From: Pseudomonadota bacterium
GTDB taxonomy: Bacteria; Pseudomonadota; Gammaproteobacteria; Burkholderiales; JAJZQI01
Length of the DNA stretch: 35,439 nt
Assembly: GCA_021847305.1 (NCBI GenBank)
Contig: JAJZTZ010000011.1
Coordinates: forward strand, 1-35,439
Direction: 5' to 3'
The translations under genes were made by a program, and so were the position numbers. Positions 33,709-35,439 of the stretch are shown piece after piece; position 1 is the first letter of the stretch, and every line of letters begins with the position of its first letter. The notes beneath the pieces are model-generated. The model searched no databases. It worked only from the letters and a program-made list of their open reading frames with translations, and was not told where the DNA came from.

Positions 33709-34602
33709 TTAGCCTTTGGCTGCCTGAGCCTGGGCCATTTGCGCTTCTACTTCAGCGGCAAAGTCGTCCTTCTTCTTCTCGATGCCTTCACCAACGATGT
33801 ACAGTACAAAACGGTTGGCGGTAGCACCTTTGGATTTCAGGATCTGCTCTACGGTCTGCTTGTCGTCTTTTACAAACGGTTGACCCAGCAGGGTGACTTC
33901 CTTGAGGAATTTCTGCACGCTGCCTTCGGCGATCTTTTCGATCATGGCTTCCGGCTTGCCGGCTTCCTTGGCTTTCTCGACAGCTACGCGACGCTCTTTT
34001 TCAATCAGGTCGGCAGATACTTCTTCCTTGGTCAGTGCAGCCGGCTTGGAAGCAGCAATGTGCATCGCCAGGTCTTTGGCCAGTTCTTCGTCACCGGTCA
34101 CGTCAATCAGCACACCGATCTTGGAACCACCGTGCACGTAGCTGGCCAGCTTGCCGGCAGCTTCGATGCGCACGAAACGGCGAATGCTCATGTTCTCGCC
34201 GATTTTACCTACCAGTTGGGTGCGCACGGATTCAACGGTGCCGTCGCCCAGCGGCAATGCAGCAATCGCAGCCACGTCAGCCGGGTTGTTCTTGGCTACC
34301 AGTTCAGCGATGTTTTTCGCCAGCGCCAGGAATTCGTCGTTTTTGGCAACGAAGTCGGTCTCGGAGTTCATTTCCACGATGGAGCCCAGCTTGCCATCGT
34401 CGGATACGTAGATTGCCACTACACCTTCAGCCGCTACACGGGTAGCAGCCTTGCTGGCCTTGTTGCCCAGACGCACGCGCAGAATTTCTTCTGCCTTGTC
34501 CATGTCGCCAGCGGCTTCAGTCAGTGCTTTCTTGCAATCCATCATGGGCGCATCAGTGCGCTCACGCAGTTCCTTTACCATGCCTGCGGTAATTTCCGCC
34601 AT
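33709..34602 (-). CDS. tsf: Elongation factor Ts
   Basis: [62 protein letters not shown]... Confidence 0.98.
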   Translation of the reverse strand: MAEITAGMVKELRERTDAPMMDCKKALTEAAGDMDKAEEILRVRLGNKASKAATRVAAEGVVAIYVSDDGKLGSIVEMNSETDFVAKNDEFLALAKNIAELVAKNNPADVAAIAALPLGDGTVESVRTQLVGKIGENMSIRRFVRIEAAGKLASYVHGGSKIGVLIDVTGDEELAKDLAMHIAASKPAALTKEEVSADLIEKERRVAVEKAKEAGKPEAMIEKIAEGSVQKFLKEVTLLGQPFVKDDKQTVEQILKSKGATANRFVLYIVGEGIEKKKDDFAAEVEAQMAQAQAAKG

Positions 34603-34646
34603 TTTATCCTCTCCTGTATACGGACTAATTCAGATAATCAAGACAT

Positions 34647-34671
34647 AAAAAAAGGGGCTTACGCCCCTTTT
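34647..34671 (-). terminator. Rho-independent terminator/attenuator between rpsB and tsf
   Basis: Minus strand AAAGGGGC-GTAA-GCCCCTTTTTTT: 8-bp perfect stem followed by T-run, located between the rpsB stop (34682) and the tsf start (34602). Confidence 0.8.
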
Positions 34672-34681
34672 AGGCGGCTAC

Positions 34682-35431
34682 TTAGTTCGCCGATTGTTCT
34701 GTTGCTTCCGTCACCTCGACGAAATCGTCACCGGCGACCATTTCGTTGATGACTTGCGACTTGCCTTCCAGCACTGCGTCGGCCACGCCACGAGCGTACA
34801 GGCGAATGGCACGGCTGGAATCGTCGTTACCCGGAATCACGAAATCAACGCCTTCCGGAGAGTTGTTGGTATCCACCACGCCAATAACCGGGATACCCAG
34901 CTTGTTGGCTTCAACGACGGCACCTTTCTGGTAGCCCACGTCGATAATGAACATGGCGTCAGGAATGCCGTTCATGTCCTTGATACCGCCCAGGCTGCGC
35001 TCCAGCTTTTCCAGTTCGCGCTGCAGGCCCAGAGCTTCTTTCTTGGACAGGCGCTCGATGGAACCGTCCTTCATCATGGCTTCCATTTCATGCAGACGCT
35101 TGATGGACTGTTTAACAGTCTTGAAGTTGGTCAGCATGCCACCCAGCCAGCGGTGGTCAACGTACGGCATACCGCAACGCTCGGCTTCTTCGCGCACGAT
35201 GTCGCGAGCCTGACGCTTGGTGCCCACAAAAAGAATAGTGCCACGGTTGGATGCCAGACGGCGAACGTGGTTCATGGCTTCCTGGAACAACGGCAGGGTC
35301 TTTTCCAGGTTTACGATGTGAATCTTGTTACGCTGACCGAAGATGTACTGAGACATTTTCGGGTTCCAGTAACGGGTCTGGTGACCAAAGTGCACACCAG
35401 CTTCCAGCATTTGACGCATGGTAACGGACAT
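34682..35431 (-). CDS. rpsB: 30S ribosomal protein S2
   Basis: [79 protein letters not shown]. Confidence 0.98.
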   Translation of the reverse strand: MSVTMRQMLEAGVHFGHQTRYWNPKMSQYIFGQRNKIHIVNLEKTLPLFQEAMNHVRRLASNRGTILFVGTKRQARDIVREEAERCGMPYVDHRWLGGMLTNFKTVKQSIKRLHEMEAMMKDGSIERLSKKEALGLQRELEKLERSLGGIKDMNGIPDAMFIIDVGYQKGAVVEANKLGIPVIGVVDTNNSPEGVDFVIPGNDDSSRAIRLYARGVADAVLEGKSQVINEMVAGDDFVEVTEATEQSAN

Positions 35432-35439
35432 TTGAAACT

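Noticed and set aside
33691-34749. 352-aa plus-strand ORF
   Set aside because: Antisense across tsf, the attenuator and the 3' end of rpsB; not credible as coding.

Overview
This 35.4 kb window is a dense chromosomal housekeeping region. Gene content and order suggest a betaproteobacterium (inference only). Nearly all genes lie on the minus strand; nadB and the ygfZ-DUF4936 pair are on the plus strand. From left to right: rseB (truncated by the window edge)-rseA-rpoE; nadB (divergent); an sdhCDAB-sdhE-ygfX operon; ygfZ-DUF4936; ftsB-eno-kdsA-pyrG; ppsA and a TrmH/SpoU-family rRNA methyltransferase; an HDOD-domain protein; a membrane-anchored methyltransferase; motB-motA; a CopD-like membrane protein; and the envelope/translation cluster rnhB-lpxB-lpxA-fabZ-lpxD-skp-bamA-rseP-dxr-cdsA-uppS-frr-pyrH-tsf-rpsB. 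I see no mobile elements, CRISPR arrays, rRNA or tRNA genes. I found no convincing undescribed system. The items most worth a second look are a sigma-E-like promoter with an inverted repeat in the rpoE leader, the HDOD/membrane-methyltransferase/motAB insertion between rnhB and the trmH-ppsA pair, a near-abutting convergent nadB/ygfX junction, two clear intrinsic hairpins flanking tsf, and a low-complexity C-terminal extension on FtsB. Many start codons were refined from the ORF track, which also uses GTG/TTG starts.
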